Source of the DNA: Ferrithrix thermotolerans DSM 19514
GTDB taxonomy: Bacteria; Actinomycetota; Acidimicrobiia; Acidimicrobiales; Ilumatobacteraceae
Assembly: GCA_945861025.1 (NCBI GenBank)
Contig: CAMASN010000013.1
Coordinates: 1 to 57,551 of the forward strand
Reading direction: 5' to 3'
DNA: 57,551 bases
Below the pieces are notes generated by a model, which was given only the letters and a program-made list of their open reading frames with translations, was not told where the DNA came from and ran no database searches. The position numbers were made by a program, and so were the translations under genes. Shown here piece by piece: positions 38,615 to 47,892 of this stretch (positions within the stretch are counted from its first letter, which is position 1; every line of letters begins with the position of its first letter).

Positions 38615-41001
38615 AGGCTCTCAATCCGAACGTCGGTGACGGCGGCAGCGGCATCAATGAGTTCGCCGATCTTGGCGCCCGTTTGGTTAAACGGCACCCA
38701 CGCAGTTCCGCGCTGCACCGAATCGTCGATGGCAAGCGACAGCACGATTGTTGCCTTTGGCGCAGACACCTTGACGTCGGCGCCGATGGCGGAACCGATG
38801 CGAGCAATGTCAAGGGGATGCACAAACACCGCACCGCCTGGCGCCAGTTTGGCCAACGAAGGCGAGTGAGCCGTGCCAACCGCTTGGTCATACAGCTTGC
38901 GGCTCACAACGAGGCGGAAGTTGTATGAGTTGCGATCGCCGAGCACAACGGTGGGAGTTGTAATTGGGTCGAATGATGCCACGCCCGCCAGAACACCGTT
39001 GGCTGCGGCTTCAAGCGCCTCAGCAGTTACCTCTTCGAAACCGTCGACAGCCGCTGCAATTGCGGCGGTGACATCGTCGACCGAGCCGAAGCCAAGATCG
39101 GTACCGAGCAGTTGCGCCAACTCAGCAGCAACCATCCAGTCGGGGCGCGATGTACCAGTGACGGTGACCTTATGAGCCAGCGTGGTGACACGGCCTTCGA
39201 TGTTGGTGGTAGTGCCTGCCTTTTCGGCGTAGGCAGCTGCCGGGAAGACCACATCTGCGAGTCGCGACGAGTCGGTGATAAAGGTGTCGACCGCAATGAT
39301 GCGACGAGCGCCGGCGAGTGCGCGACGAGCAAGATCGGCGTCGGGCACATCGGCAATTGGGTCGGTTCCAACCAAGATGAGACACTCGATCTTGCCAGCG
39401 GCTGCCGCATTGAGAATGCCGGTGCTGTCGAGGCCACCCTTGCCGCGACGCATACCGACGCTGATTGCGCCGACGACGTTGCCACGGCGAAGCGCTGGCA
39501 ACACCTTTGCCTCGGGCAGCGCAGTCGACAGGGCGAGCAGCGCTGCGGTGGTGCCCGCCGACGACTCGGCGAGGTTGGCCCGGCCGGCGACGATGACGAC
39601 TTCGCCCTTCGCCAATTGTGCGGCGATTTCGGGCCGGGCAAGCGTGGCGGAAACCGCGTCAGCCTGTGTGCCGGGTTCGTAGAAGACCGTGCGCCATGCA
39701 TACCGAGTGAGTCCCGTTGCCTTGGGGGCAAACTCGATGATGCGGCTGCGGTTCTTGACGGCTGCATCGCGCAAGCGCAGGTACAACACCGGCAGCTCTT
39801 CTTTGAGGTCGGGAGCCAACAAGATGATGGTGGCTGCCGACGACGCCTGATCGATGGTGGCGCGGTTCATGCCGAGCACACCCACTGGCAGCCCGTCGCC
39901 CAACTGCGCAGACACGTTCGGCGTGCCGATTATTTCGTGAGCCAAGCGGGCCCAAGCGAACGCATCTTCGTTGCTGCCACGTGCGCCGCCGAGCACCGCA
40001 ACGCTGCTTGCGCCGCCCGCCGCGATGGCATCAGTAATCATCCGAGCCGCTGCCGCATTCGCCGAGTTCCATGAGGTTGCCTCGTGACCATTCGCAGTGC
40101 GTACCAGTGGCGTAGTCAAACGGTCGTCACTCTTCACTCCCTCGAAGCTGAAGCGGCCCTTGTCGCACAACCAGCCCCAGTTCACTGGATCGGAGTCGAC
40201 GCCTTGATAGCGCAACAATTCGTCACGGCTCGACTGCACTGCAGTGCGACAGCCCACCGAACACGTAGTGCATGTGCTCTCGGCTTCTTCCAAGTCCCAT
40301 GGGCGCGCCTTGAAGCGGTAGGGCTTTGCAGTGAGCGCGCCAACAGGGCAGATTTGCACAGTGTTGCCGCTGAAGTAGCTCGAAAATGGCTCATCGGGGA
40401 ACGTGGTCACCTCAGTGGTGTTGCCTCGGCTCGTGAACTGAATGAGTGCATCACCAGCGACTTCGTCGGCAAAACGGGTGCAGCGATCGCACAAAATGCA
40501 ACGCTCGCGGTCGAGCAACACCAGTTCGCTAATGGCGATGGGCTTTTCGTAATGACGCTTCTCTTCGATGTAGCGGCTCTCGCCCGGGCCATGGCTGAAC
40601 GACTGATCCTGCAACGGGCATTCGCCACCCTTATCGCAAACCGGGCAATCGAGTGGGTGGTTCGCAAGCAGCAACTCGATAATGCCCTCTTGGGCTGCCT
40701 TCGATGCTGGTGACTCGGTTTCGACCACCATGCCGGGGGTCACTGGGAACATGCACGACGGCATCAGCTGCGGGCCGCGACCCGTATCGACCTCGACGAG
40801 GCACATGCGGCACATACCCACCGAGCTCATTCGATCGTGGTAACAAAAGTGAGGAATGTAGGCGCCAGCATTCTCAGCGGCCTTAATGATGAGGTCGCCC
40901 TTGCGCGCAGTGAACTGCTTGCCGTTGATCGTGACGCTTACGGCGTTGGGATCGACCACTACTTCTGCTGCCTCAACGTCGTTCGACTCTGTGGTGGTCA
41001 C
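38611..41001 (-). CDS. nuoG: NADH-quinone oxidoreductase subunit G, copy 2 (with N7 site)
   Basis: This is the large Fe-S subunit of the NADH module (796 residues). From the N-terminus it has the [2Fe-2S] ligands (FCYHDRMSSVGMCRMC with a later Cys), the His-Cys3 site for N5 (CDKGGECPLQDQSFSHGPG), the N4 site (ERCILCDRCTRFADEVAG), then a molybdopterin-like domain. The motif CTTCSVGC followed by 27 residues and another Cys (WLCDKG) matches the extra cluster N7 found in some bacterial NuoG proteins. The start is a GTG at 41001 giving MTTTESNDVEAAEV, overlapping the nuoF stop as GTGA. Confidence 0.95.
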   Translation of the reverse strand: MTTTESNDVEAAEVVVDPNAVSVTINGKQFTARKGDLIIKAAENAGAYIPHFCYHDRMSSVGMCRMCLVEVDTGRGPQLMPSCMFPVTPGMVVETESPASKAAQEGIIELLLANHPLDCPVCDKGGECPLQDQSFSHGPGESRYIEEKRHYEKPIAISELVLLDRERCILCDRCTRFADEVAGDALIQFTSRGNTTEVTTFPDEPFSSYFSGNTVQICPVGALTAKPYRFKARPWDLEEAESTCTTCSVGCRTAVQSSRDELLRYQGVDSDPVNWGWLCDKGRFSFEGVKSDDRLTTPLVRTANGHEATSWNSANAAAARMITDAIAAGGASSVAVLGGARGSNEDAFAWARLAHEIIGTPNVSAQLGDGLPVGVLGMNRATIDQASSAATIILLAPDLKEELPVLYLRLRDAAVKNRSRIIEFAPKATGLTRYAWRTVFYEPGTQADAVSATLARPEIAAQLAKGEVVIVAGRANLAESSAGTTAALLALSTALPEAKVLPALRRGNVVGAISVGMRRGKGGLDSTGILNAAAAGKIECLILVGTDPIADVPDADLARRALAGARRIIAVDTFITDSSRLADVVFPAAAYAEKAGTTTNIEGRVTTLAHKVTVTGTSRPDWMVAAELAQLLGTDLGFGSVDDVTAAIAAAVDGFEEVTAEALEAAANGVLAGVASFDPITTPTVVLGDRNSYNFRLVVSRKLYDQAVGTAHSPSLAKLAPGGAVFVHPLDIARIGSAIGADVKVSAPKATIVLSLAIDDSVQRGTAWVPFNQTGAKIGELIDAAAAVTDVRIESL

Positions 41002-42416
41002 AGCGCGGCCTCAGTTTCGGACACCGACACAGCGGTCACAGGGATAAAGGTTCGCTTCACGAGTTTGGCCTCGAATTCGTCACGGAACAGAGTGAGTGCC
41101 GAATGCACCGGCGTATAGGCCGATGGCCCAACGAAACAGATGGTGGTCATCTTGTACGGAAATGGAACCGCGGCAAGGCCGAGTCGTTCGCTCGATGCGT
41201 GCGGAAAGTCGCCGGGGCAAATAGTGCCTCCCACTTCGAGCAGTTGATCGAGATCGCGCTGCGTGCCCTGGCCCGCAACGACGCGATCGAGAATGCGCAT
41301 CAGCCATGTGCCACCTTCGCGACACGGCGTGCACTTGCCGCACGACTCATGGGCATAAAAGCGAGTGAGCGTGAGCGCTGCATTGGGGATGTCGGTGGTG
41401 TCATCCATCACCATCACTGCGCCCGATCCAGCCATCGAGCCAGCGGCGCCGATGAGGCGACCCTCGAACGGAAGGTCGAGTTGATCGGGCAAGAACCATG
41501 GAGCTGATCCGCCACCGGGCACAAACGCTTTGAGTTCGTTGTTGTCGCGAATACCGCCGCAGAACTCTGCGCCGTAGAGCAGATCGCGAAACGTGGTAGT
41601 GCCGTTGATGATTTCGTACACACCGGGACGTTTCACGTGGCCCGACACAGCAACCATGCGCGTGCCTGGCGACGTTGCGCTACCGATAGCGGTATACGCA
41701 GCCGAACCGTTACGCATCAGCCATGGCAAGTTGGCCATGGTCTCAACGTTGTTCACGATGGTTGGCTTGCCATACAGACCAATGGCCGCTGGGAAGAACG
41801 GAGGCTTCAAGCGGGGCATGCCGCGGTTACCTTCGAGGCTTTCGATGAGCGCTGTTTCTTCGCCCACCACATACGCGCCGGCACCCCAGTGCAACACGAT
41901 GTCGAGCGAGAAGTCGGAGCCGAGAATGTTGCGACCCACATAGCCAGCCGCGTACGCCTCGTTGAGAGCAGCAGCAACGCGCTCTTGCGCCAACGCCATT
42001 TCGCCCCGGATGTAGAGAAAGCACTGTGACAAGCCCGCTGCGTAACACGCAATGAGACAGCCCTCGATGAGTTGGTGTGGATCGCGCTCCATGAGCAAGC
42101 GATCTTTGTAGGTGCCTGGCTCGCTTTCGTCGCCGTTGACGACCAGGTAGCGCGGCCACACGCCTGCGGGAGTGAGTCCCCACTTGGTGCCTGCCGGGAA
42201 GCCTGCGCCGCCGCGGCCCAACACGGTGGCGGCCTTTACTTCGTCGTGCACTTCGGTTGCGCTACGCGAAAGCGCGGCTCGCAAACCTGCGTAGCCGTCG
42301 GTGGCTAGGGCGCGCTCAAGCGTGTACGAGTCTTCGTACTCGAACCGCGAGGTGACGATCTGAGGACGGTCGCCGGCGACAAAACCGGGAGCGTGCGAAT
42401 AGGTAGTTCCGGTCAT
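40998..42416 (-). CDS. nuoF: NADH-quinone oxidoreductase subunit F, copy 2
   Basis: This flavin subunit oxidises NADH. The 472-residue product has the FMN/NADH loop VLGRGGAGFPAGTKWGLTPA, a second glycine-rich site in VVGEETALIESLEGNRG, and the N3 cluster ligands ESCGKCTPCREGG with a later Cys in GTICPGDF. The ATG at 42416 overlaps the nuoE stop by four bases; the in-frame sequence before it is basic and lies within nuoE. This is the only NuoF in the window; copy 1 has none. Confidence 0.96.
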   Translation of the reverse strand: MTGTTYSHAPGFVAGDRPQIVTSRFEYEDSYTLERALATDGYAGLRAALSRSATEVHDEVKAATVLGRGGAGFPAGTKWGLTPAGVWPRYLVVNGDESEPGTYKDRLLMERDPHQLIEGCLIACYAAGLSQCFLYIRGEMALAQERVAAALNEAYAAGYVGRNILGSDFSLDIVLHWGAGAYVVGEETALIESLEGNRGMPRLKPPFFPAAIGLYGKPTIVNNVETMANLPWLMRNGSAAYTAIGSATSPGTRMVAVSGHVKRPGVYEIINGTTTFRDLLYGAEFCGGIRDNNELKAFVPGGGSAPWFLPDQLDLPFEGRLIGAAGSMAGSGAVMVMDDTTDIPNAALTLTRFYAHESCGKCTPCREGGTWLMRILDRVVAGQGTQRDLDQLLEVGGTICPGDFPHASSERLGLAAVPFPYKMTTICFVGPSAYTPVHSALTLFRDEFEAKLVKRTFIPVTAVSVSETEAAL

Positions 42417-43030
42417 TTCGGTGCCTCGGCAACAGTCATCCAAGAAGGGGCATTCGTGGCGTCTTCGGGTGGTACAGCGCCAACGCCGCGCTCGGCTGGA
42501 ATGTGCTGGCGGATACGCGCCACGGTGCCGTGTGCCGGTATCTCTGAGTCGAGTCGGCCAGCTGCGAGATCGTCGATGAGTGCATCGAATGTCTCTGGGG
42601 TGACACGGAAACGGTAGCGATAGTTCACTTGCAAGGTCGGCGCCTCGGTGCAGGCTGCCTGACACTCGGCGTGTTCGAGCGTGAACATGCCGTCAGGCGT
42701 GGTGCTGCCAGCTTTGATGCCCAAGCGATGCTCGGCGTGATGCATCAGTTCTTCGCCGCCCATCAGTGCGCACGACATGGTGCGGCATATGTTCACCAAG
42801 TACTTGCCCACTGGCTCGAACTTAAACATCTCGTAAAACGTGGCCGTGCCAAGCACTTCGGCCGACGTGGCGCCAACGAGTTCGCCAATATGACGAATAG
42901 CGTCGTTGGTCACGTAGCCATCTTGCTGTTGAGCAAGATGCAGCAACGGGATGGTTGCCGAACGGGACCGCGGGTAGTGCGAGATGATCTCGTGCGCGAC
43001 ACGAACATTGTCTTCGGTGAGACGGCTCAT
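42413..43030 (-). CDS. nuoE: NADH-quinone oxidoreductase subunit E, copy 2
   Basis: This is the thioredoxin-like [2Fe-2S] subunit (cluster N1a) of the NADH module, 205 residues. The ligands are seen as C-x4-C in ICRTMSCALMGG and C-x3-C in ECQAACTEAPTLQVN. The N-terminal helical part starts SRLTEDNVRVAHEIISHYP. The ATG at 43030 overlaps the nuoD stop as ATGA. Confidence 0.95.
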   Translation of the reverse strand: MSRLTEDNVRVAHEIISHYPRSRSATIPLLHLAQQQDGYVTNDAIRHIGELVGATSAEVLGTATFYEMFKFEPVGKYLVNICRTMSCALMGGEELMHHAEHRLGIKAGSTTPDGMFTLEHAECQAACTEAPTLQVNYRYRFRVTPETFDALIDDLAAGRLDSEIPAHGTVARIRQHIPAERGVGAVPPEDATNAPSWMTVAEAPK

Positions 43031-44382
43031 CGATCGACCTCTCCGAGCACAGGGTCAACGCTCGAAATAATGGCGACAGCATCGGCCACCAGACAGTTAC
43101 GCATCATGTGAGGCAGGGTCTGAATGTTCACGAACGAAGGGGCGCGAACATGCATGCGATATGGCTTCGCTGAGCCATCGCTGGCGATGTAGCAGCCAAT
43201 TTCGCCTCGTGGACTTTCGATTGCCACGTAGACCTCGCCCTCGGGAACTTTGAATCCCTCGGTAAAGATCTTGAAGTGGTGAATCAACGCCTCCATCGAC
43301 TCGTCGATGCGAGCACGTGGCGGCGGAGTGACCTTTTTGTTCTGGATGCGATAGTCGCCCGAAGGCATGCGATCGAGAACCTGCCGAACGATCTTCATCG
43401 ATTCACGGATCTCGTTGAGACGAATCGCGAACCGATCGAAGCAGTCACCGTAGGTGCCGACAATTACATCGAACTCGACCTCGTCGTAACGCAGGTATGG
43501 AATGTCGCGACGAAGGTCCCAAGCCAACCCGGTGCTGCGCAGGATTGGGCCGGTAGCGCCCAACGCCATCGCCTCTTGCGCAGTGATCACGCCGACGCCC
43601 TGCAAGCGATCTCGCCAGATTGGCTGACCGGTCATCAACACGTCGTATTCGGCGAGACGTGGGGGCAACATGTCGAGGATGGCCAAGACGTCGTCGCGCC
43701 AGCCGGCAGGAAGGTCGGCAGCGAGGCCGCCAGGACGGATGAAGTTGTGGTTCATCCGCAAGCCGGTGACCTTCTGGAAAAAGCGCAACACTTCTTCGCG
43801 CTCGCGCCAGCCGTAGAGCATCATGCTCACGGCACCGAGATCCATGCCGTTGGTGGCCATAAACAACAGGTGGCTGCTCATGCGGTTCAGTTCGCTGAGC
43901 AACATGCGCATCCATACAGCGCGCTCAGGAATGTCACCATCGATACCGAGCAACTTTTCGACTGCCAACGAGAAGACCAGCTCGTTGTTCAGCGGACTCA
44001 CGTAATCCATACGCGTGACGTTGGTGCCACCCTGCATGTAAGTGAGCGTCTCGCCGGTCTTTTCCATGCCGGTGTGCAGATAGCCAATGATCGGCTTGCA
44101 ACGCAGCACGGTCTCGCCCTGCAGTTCGAGCATGAGTCGCAACACGCCATGGGTGCTCGGGTGCTGGGGACCCATGTTGATAATCATGGTTTGGTCATCG
44201 TGGTATTCGTTGTCGCCAGTACCGGCTGCGTACTGAGCAGCTTCGGCCTCGCTCATGCGCAACACTGCGCCCACTTCGCGAAGCAGTTCTTTGGCGCTGA
44301 GTTCACTGCGCGGGCGCATTTCTTGATGGCCTTCGCCCGTCTGGTGCAGCAGGCCTGCTTGAGTTTCGTCGATCACTGCCAC
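43027..44382 (-). CDS. nuoD: NADH-quinone oxidoreductase subunit D, copy 2
   Basis: This is the 49-kDa-type subunit with the quinone pocket (451 residues from GTG at 44382). The conserved pocket is complete: His78 in GPQHPSTHGVL and Tyr127 in TRMDYVSPLNNE. The position of the mitochondrial NDUFAF7 target arginine is Thr104 (GYLHTGMEK, codon 44071-44073), as is common in actinobacterial and Thermus-type NuoD. GGAG lies 8 nt before the GTG at 44382; a second GTG at 44376 would overlap the nuoC stop as GTGA and cannot be excluded. The protein has a hydrophilic N-terminal extension of about 60 residues that copy 1 lacks. Confidence 0.96.
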   Translation of the reverse strand: MAVIDETQAGLLHQTGEGHQEMRPRSELSAKELLREVGAVLRMSEAEAAQYAAGTGDNEYHDDQTMIINMGPQHPSTHGVLRLMLELQGETVLRCKPIIGYLHTGMEKTGETLTYMQGGTNVTRMDYVSPLNNELVFSLAVEKLLGIDGDIPERAVWMRMLLSELNRMSSHLLFMATNGMDLGAVSMMLYGWREREEVLRFFQKVTGLRMNHNFIRPGGLAADLPAGWRDDVLAILDMLPPRLAEYDVLMTGQPIWRDRLQGVGVITAQEAMALGATGPILRSTGLAWDLRRDIPYLRYDEVEFDVIVGTYGDCFDRFAIRLNEIRESMKIVRQVLDRMPSGDYRIQNKKVTPPPRARIDESMEALIHHFKIFTEGFKVPEGEVYVAIESPRGEIGCYIASDGSAKPYRMHVRAPSFVNIQTLPHMMRNCLVADAVAIISSVDPVLGEVDR

Positions 44383-44939
44383 GCGCTGGTCTCCTCGGCT
44401 CGCGGTGCGTTCTGCACATAGTCAGCACTGAACTGCACCGGGATGACACCGACTTCGTAATCCTTGCGAAGCGGGTGGCCATCCCAATCCTCGGGCATCA
44501 AAATGCGCGTGGGGTCGGGATGATTGGCGAACGAAATGCCAAACATGTCGTAGGCCTCGCGCTCCATCGCCTCGGTGCCTGGATGCAGATCGAACAACGT
44601 TGGACACGTGGCATCGTCGGCTGGAATCTGCACTCGCACACGCAGTCGGCGCCGGTGCTCGATGTCGAGCAGGTTCACAACAACTTCAAACCGTTCGGGC
44701 ACAAAGCCTTCGGGCAACGCGCGACCTGGATGAGTGAGGTAATCGACCCCACACAAATCGATGGCCATCACGTAGCCATCGTCGGCGAGTTGCTTGATCA
44801 GGGCGACATAGCTCGACCGAGCAACGTGCACCACCGACTGACCGAAGCTGTCGGTGAGCGGATGCCCGTGCAATGTGGGTGCTGGTTCAGCGCTCGGCAA
44901 CGTGTCTGTGGCGGCCTCGGGGGCGGGGGTGTTGCTCAT
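44373..44939 (-). CDS. nuoC: NADH-quinone oxidoreductase subunit C, copy 2
   Basis: This is the 30-kDa-type peripheral subunit (188 residues). The signature is EREAYDMFGISFANHPDPTR followed by GHPLRKDYEVG. The N-terminus is a short Pro/Ala-rich segment before the folded part. The ATG at 44939 lies 3 nt after the nuoB stop. It overlaps the next gene by 10 nt. Confidence 0.94.
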   Translation of the reverse strand: MSNTPAPEAATDTLPSAEPAPTLHGHPLTDSFGQSVVHVARSSYVALIKQLADDGYVMAIDLCGVDYLTHPGRALPEGFVPERFEVVVNLLDIEHRRRLRVRVQIPADDATCPTLFDLHPGTEAMEREAYDMFGISFANHPDPTRILMPEDWDGHPLRKDYEVGVIPVQFSADYVQNAPRAEETSAWQ

Positions 44940-44942
44940 CGG

Positions 44943-45530
44943 TCACCGATTTCCCAAGAGCACCGGGGTGGGCTCTACAGCAGCAGCGATCTCGGTGATG
45001 TGCACGTTGGCGCCAGCTCCGGTTTGAACACGGCGCTTCATGATCTCGCCATCTTCGATGAGCTGATGAAGGGTCTCAATCGCGTGGATGAGCGTCTCTG
45101 GTGTTGGCGGGCAACCCGGTGCATACACATCGACAGGCACGATCTGGTCGACACCTTGCACGATTGCGTAGTTGTTAAACATGCCCCCGCTGCTGGCGCA
45201 AACACCCATGCTGATGACCCACTTGGGTTCCATCATCTGGTCGTACACCTGACGCAGCACAGGAGCCATCTTTTGGCTCACCCGACCGGCCACAATCATG
45301 ATGTCTGCCTGACGCGGGCTGGCGCGAAACACTTCCATGCCGAAGCGGCTGAGGTCGTAGTGCGAGCCGCCTGAACCCATCATCTCAATGGCACAACAGG
45401 CGAGGCCGAATGTGGCGCCCCAACTGCTGCGGCTACGCGCCCACTTCACCAAATCTTCGATGCGACCGGTGAGGGCGTTGTGTTGAATACCGCCAAGACC
45501 GTCGTCGAGTACGTCGTTTACAAGTCCCAT
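44943..45530 (-). CDS. nuoB: NADH-quinone oxidoreductase subunit B, copy 2
   Basis: This subunit binds cluster N2 (195 residues). The ligands are the tandem Cys in [11 protein letters not shown], the Cys in MGVCASSGG, and the Cys in [12 protein letters not shown]. The sequence between them differs from copy 1 (GVCASSGG against GSCANCGG). The ATG at 45530 is 2 nt after the nuoA stop. Confidence 0.96.
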   Translation of the reverse strand: MGLVNDVLDDGLGGIQHNALTGRIEDLVKWARSRSSWGATFGLACCAIEMMGSGGSHYDLSRFGMEVFRASPRQADIMIVAGRVSQKMAPVLRQVYDQMMEPKWVISMGVCASSGGMFNNYAIVQGVDQIVPVDVYAPGCPPTPETLIHAIETLHQLIEDGEIMKRRVQTGAGANVHITEIAAAVEPTPVLLGNR

Positions 45531-45532
45531 GA

Positions 45533-45994
45533 TCAGGCTGCCTTCTCGTCGATTCGGCCTTCGGTGCCAACACGGCGGATGGTACTGCTCAGCGTGCGCT
45601 CGGCAGATACGGCGCTATCGAGCGCCTTGTACTTCTGCAGTGGGCCCCAGTCGAGCGCGCCACGTGCAACCACGTAGACAAACGCTGCGAAGAACACTGC
45701 GCTGAAGGCGATCATTTCCCAGAACGCAAAGGATCCGAGCTCACGGCGCGCCACCGAATAGGGATAGATGAAGATGATCTCGATATCGAACATCACGAAC
45801 AGCATGGCCACGATGTAGAAGCTCACTGGGAAGCGCTCGGGCAGCTCGCGGCCCGGCACAATGCCACATTCGTATGGTGCTTGCTTGGCCGCCGAAGGTC
45901 GACGAGGGGCCAGCAGCCGTGAGGCCACAAAGCTGACCGCGCCGAACAAAATCGCCACGACCATCAGCGCGATCACAGGCAAGTACTGGCCCAT
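45533..45994 (-). CDS. nuoA: NADH-quinone oxidoreductase subunit A, copy 2
   Basis: This is the three-helix membrane subunit (153 residues). It has the loop motif [10 protein letters not shown] and the TM2 motif [17 protein letters not shown] polar C-terminal extension of about 35 residues ([20 protein letters not shown]) goes beyond the usual length. The ATG at 45994 is only 3 nt after the stop of the preceding unknown membrane protein of the cytochrome cluster, so no internal promoter space exists between the cytochrome genes and the nuo genes. Confidence 0.95.
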   Translation of the reverse strand: MGQYLPVIALMVVAILFGAVSFVASRLLAPRRPSAAKQAPYECGIVPGRELPERFPVSFYIVAMLFVMFDIEIIFIYPYSVARRELGSFAFWEMIAFSAVFFAAFVYVVARGALDWGPLQKYKALDSAVSAERTLSSTIRRVGTEGRIDEKAA

Positions 45995-45997
45995 GAG

Positions 45998-46819
45998 CTA
46001 GCTCGTTGCCGGTACAGCAAGACCGCCAGCGCGGTTCACCAGTACCCGTTTGTCGCGGATGTGCAGCAAGTAGCAACAGGCGAAGAACACCAGCGCCGAG
46101 CCAAACGCGATAATTGCCGCTGGCACTCGCTTATTACCAAGATCGCGAATCATGTATACGTAGCGGTGAGGCTGTGATGGGTCGAGTTCGGCTCGAGCAG
46201 GTGCGCGGCCCGGCTCGGCCCGCTGAGGTAGCAACGGTGCGACCTCAACCATGACCCAGTGCGGCTTGTGCATGAATGCAACGAAGTCAATCGACTCGCC
46301 AATCTTCGGGTAGCGGGCGCCACCCTTGTCGAACACTTCGACCACTTGGTACTCGCCGGCCTTCAGCGTGCCGTCTTCTTCGATAACGAAACCGCCGGCT
46401 GACGCCGACTCTCCGTAGCTCGAGTCTGACTCGCCGAGCTGGCGCCAACCGTTTCCGAGCAACGACTTCTGCACTGCTGCAGCCTGATCGGTGAACGGGG
46501 CGTCGGCAGCAACATCGATCGGCTCCTGCACGACCCCAGCCGCAAAGACCGAGTCGGTCTGCATCAAAATCGAGTTGTTACGAACCGGCTGCCAAGATGG
46601 CGATTCGCCCGTGAGGCCAATACCGAACGTCCACCACACCAGGGTCATCACCATCATCCACCCGCTGAGCCCAGCGAGTGCGACCAAGAAGCCCAAGCGA
46701 GCACCGATGTTGGTCCCGAGGATCAGATAGGTCGAGCCGCACAACGTGCCGACGGAAATGATGATAATGAGAATGCCGCGGATCTGCGGTTCCCAATTGA
46801 TTGCGAGTAGGGCATGCAT
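45998..46819 (-). CDS. Unknown membrane protein of the cytochrome/complex I operon
   Basis: Function is not recognised. The 273-residue product has two N-terminal helices (GILIIIISVGTLCGSTYLIL and LGFLVALAGLSGWMMVMTLV), then WWTFGIGLTG, a soluble domain of about 150 residues and a C-terminal helix (AAIIAFGSALVFFACCYLLH). There are no haem, Fe-S or flavin motifs. It sits between the dihaem cytochrome c (sharing one base, TAATG) and nuoA copy 2, inside the apparent 21-gene operon. It is therefore a good candidate for an accessory subunit or assembly factor of the b6-type complex, of complex I, or of a contact between them. That role is inferred from context only. Confidence 0.8.
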   Translation of the reverse strand: MHALLAINWEPQIRGILIIIISVGTLCGSTYLILGTNIGARLGFLVALAGLSGWMMVMTLVWWTFGIGLTGESPSWQPVRNNSILMQTDSVFAAGVVQEPIDVAADAPFTDQAAAVQKSLLGNGWRQLGESDSSYGESASAGGFVIEEDGTLKAGEYQVVEVFDKGGARYPKIGESIDFVAFMHKPHWVMVEVAPLLPQRAEPGRAPARAELDPSQPHRYVYMIRDLGNKRVPAAIIAFGSALVFFACCYLLHIRDKRVLVNRAGGLAVPATS

Positions 46820-47892
46820 TACAGGCTCCGCACGTATTCGATGATGGCTTTGATCTGTCCGTCAGTGAGCATGTTGCCAAAACCAGGCATACGGCCGCTG
46901 CCTTGACCCTGCAGACCGTACTTCTTGCCCAACTCAGAGCCCTTTTTCACGAAATCGATCTGGTCGGCCTCGCTGGGGAAATGAGCGTTCGAGGACCCTC
47001 CGGTGAGGTTGGGCCCCAGGCCGCCTTGGCCGGTTTGGCCAGGGTCGCCGTAACTCCAGCCCTGCGTATGGCAACGTGCGCACGAATACGCACCGCTGTT
47101 GGTGTCGAGGTTGAAGAGCGCCTCGCCATACGACTTATAGGTGCCATCGGCAACAAGCCTGTTCGCTGAATCGGTGATGGCTTGCTGCTGCGCGGCCTCG
47201 AGTGTGCCCGTAGGGCAGACGCGAGCGTCGGGTTCGTTAGCGGCACAACCCGAACGGGGCAACTGAATTGATTTCAGGTAGGCAATGAGGTTGTCGATCT
47301 GCTGCGAGTTCAACGGACCGCCGCCAGCAAGACCCCATGGGGACATTGGCGAGAATGGGCGGCCGTAATTGAGAATGAAGCGAACTTCTTCCTCGCTGTA
47401 ACGGTAAAACACTGCGTTCAGTGCTGGCGCCCGCCAACTAACGGCCTTGACCTCGTTGGTCTTTGGATCGGTGATTGCATACGCAGCGACTCCGCCCGTA
47501 GCGGTCATCCCACCGTGGCAACCGGCGCAGTTGAAGCCGCCCTTTGCCGTTGGATAGAACAGTTCTTCGCCCCAGTGCTCGGCGCGCTCCACTGAGTATT
47601 CCTTGGCCCCAACTAAGCGCGACGGCTCAAGCACCCAGTACAACGGCAGGCCGACAACGCTGACAACGAGGAACAACAGTCCAATGAACTGAACTCGTTC
47701 GAGGCGGCGTCCTTCAAGGATTTCATCGTCGTAAAACTGCTTGCGGTTTGCTGCAAGCTCGATCTCGGACCCGAGTTCGGGACGCGCCGACTTGCGGTTC
47801 GACATCGCGTAGAGCACATAGCCCGCCACGATGACGAACAAGATGATGTAGGCAACATTGGTGGTGGTACTCGCCAACATGACTGAATTCAC
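46819..47892 (-). CDS. Membrane-anchored dihaem cytochrome c
   Basis: The 357-residue product should be the electron acceptor haem protein of the quinol reductase. It has two hydrophobic segments (about 12-30 and 67-86) and two c-type haem sites: CAGCH (Cys122-His126) and CARCH (Cys271-His275). Likely axial methionines are Met183 (FSPMSPWG) and Met335 (GRMPGFG). Two further cysteines (Cys216, Cys226) lie between the haem domains. The ATG at 47892 overlaps the Rieske gene stop as ATGA; a start at 47880 (MLASTTTN) is also possible. The two-domain layout is reminiscent of the dihaem QcrC of other actinobacteria, but the sequence around each haem differs from any I can name. Confidence 0.9.
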   Translation of the reverse strand: MNSVMLASTTTNVAYIILFVIVAGYVLYAMSNRKSARPELGSEIELAANRKQFYDDEILEGRRLERVQFIGLLFLVVSVVGLPLYWVLEPSRLVGAKEYSVERAEHWGEELFYPTAKGGFNCAGCHGGMTATGGVAAYAITDPKTNEVKAVSWRAPALNAVFYRYSEEEVRFILNYGRPFSPMSPWGLAGGGPLNSQQIDNLIAYLKSIQLPRSGCAANEPDARVCPTGTLEAAQQQAITDSANRLVADGTYKSYGEALFNLDTNSGAYSCARCHTQGWSYGDPGQTGQGGLGPNLTGGSSNAHFPSEADQIDFVKKGSELGKKYGLQGQGSGRMPGFGNMLTDGQIKAIIEYVRSL

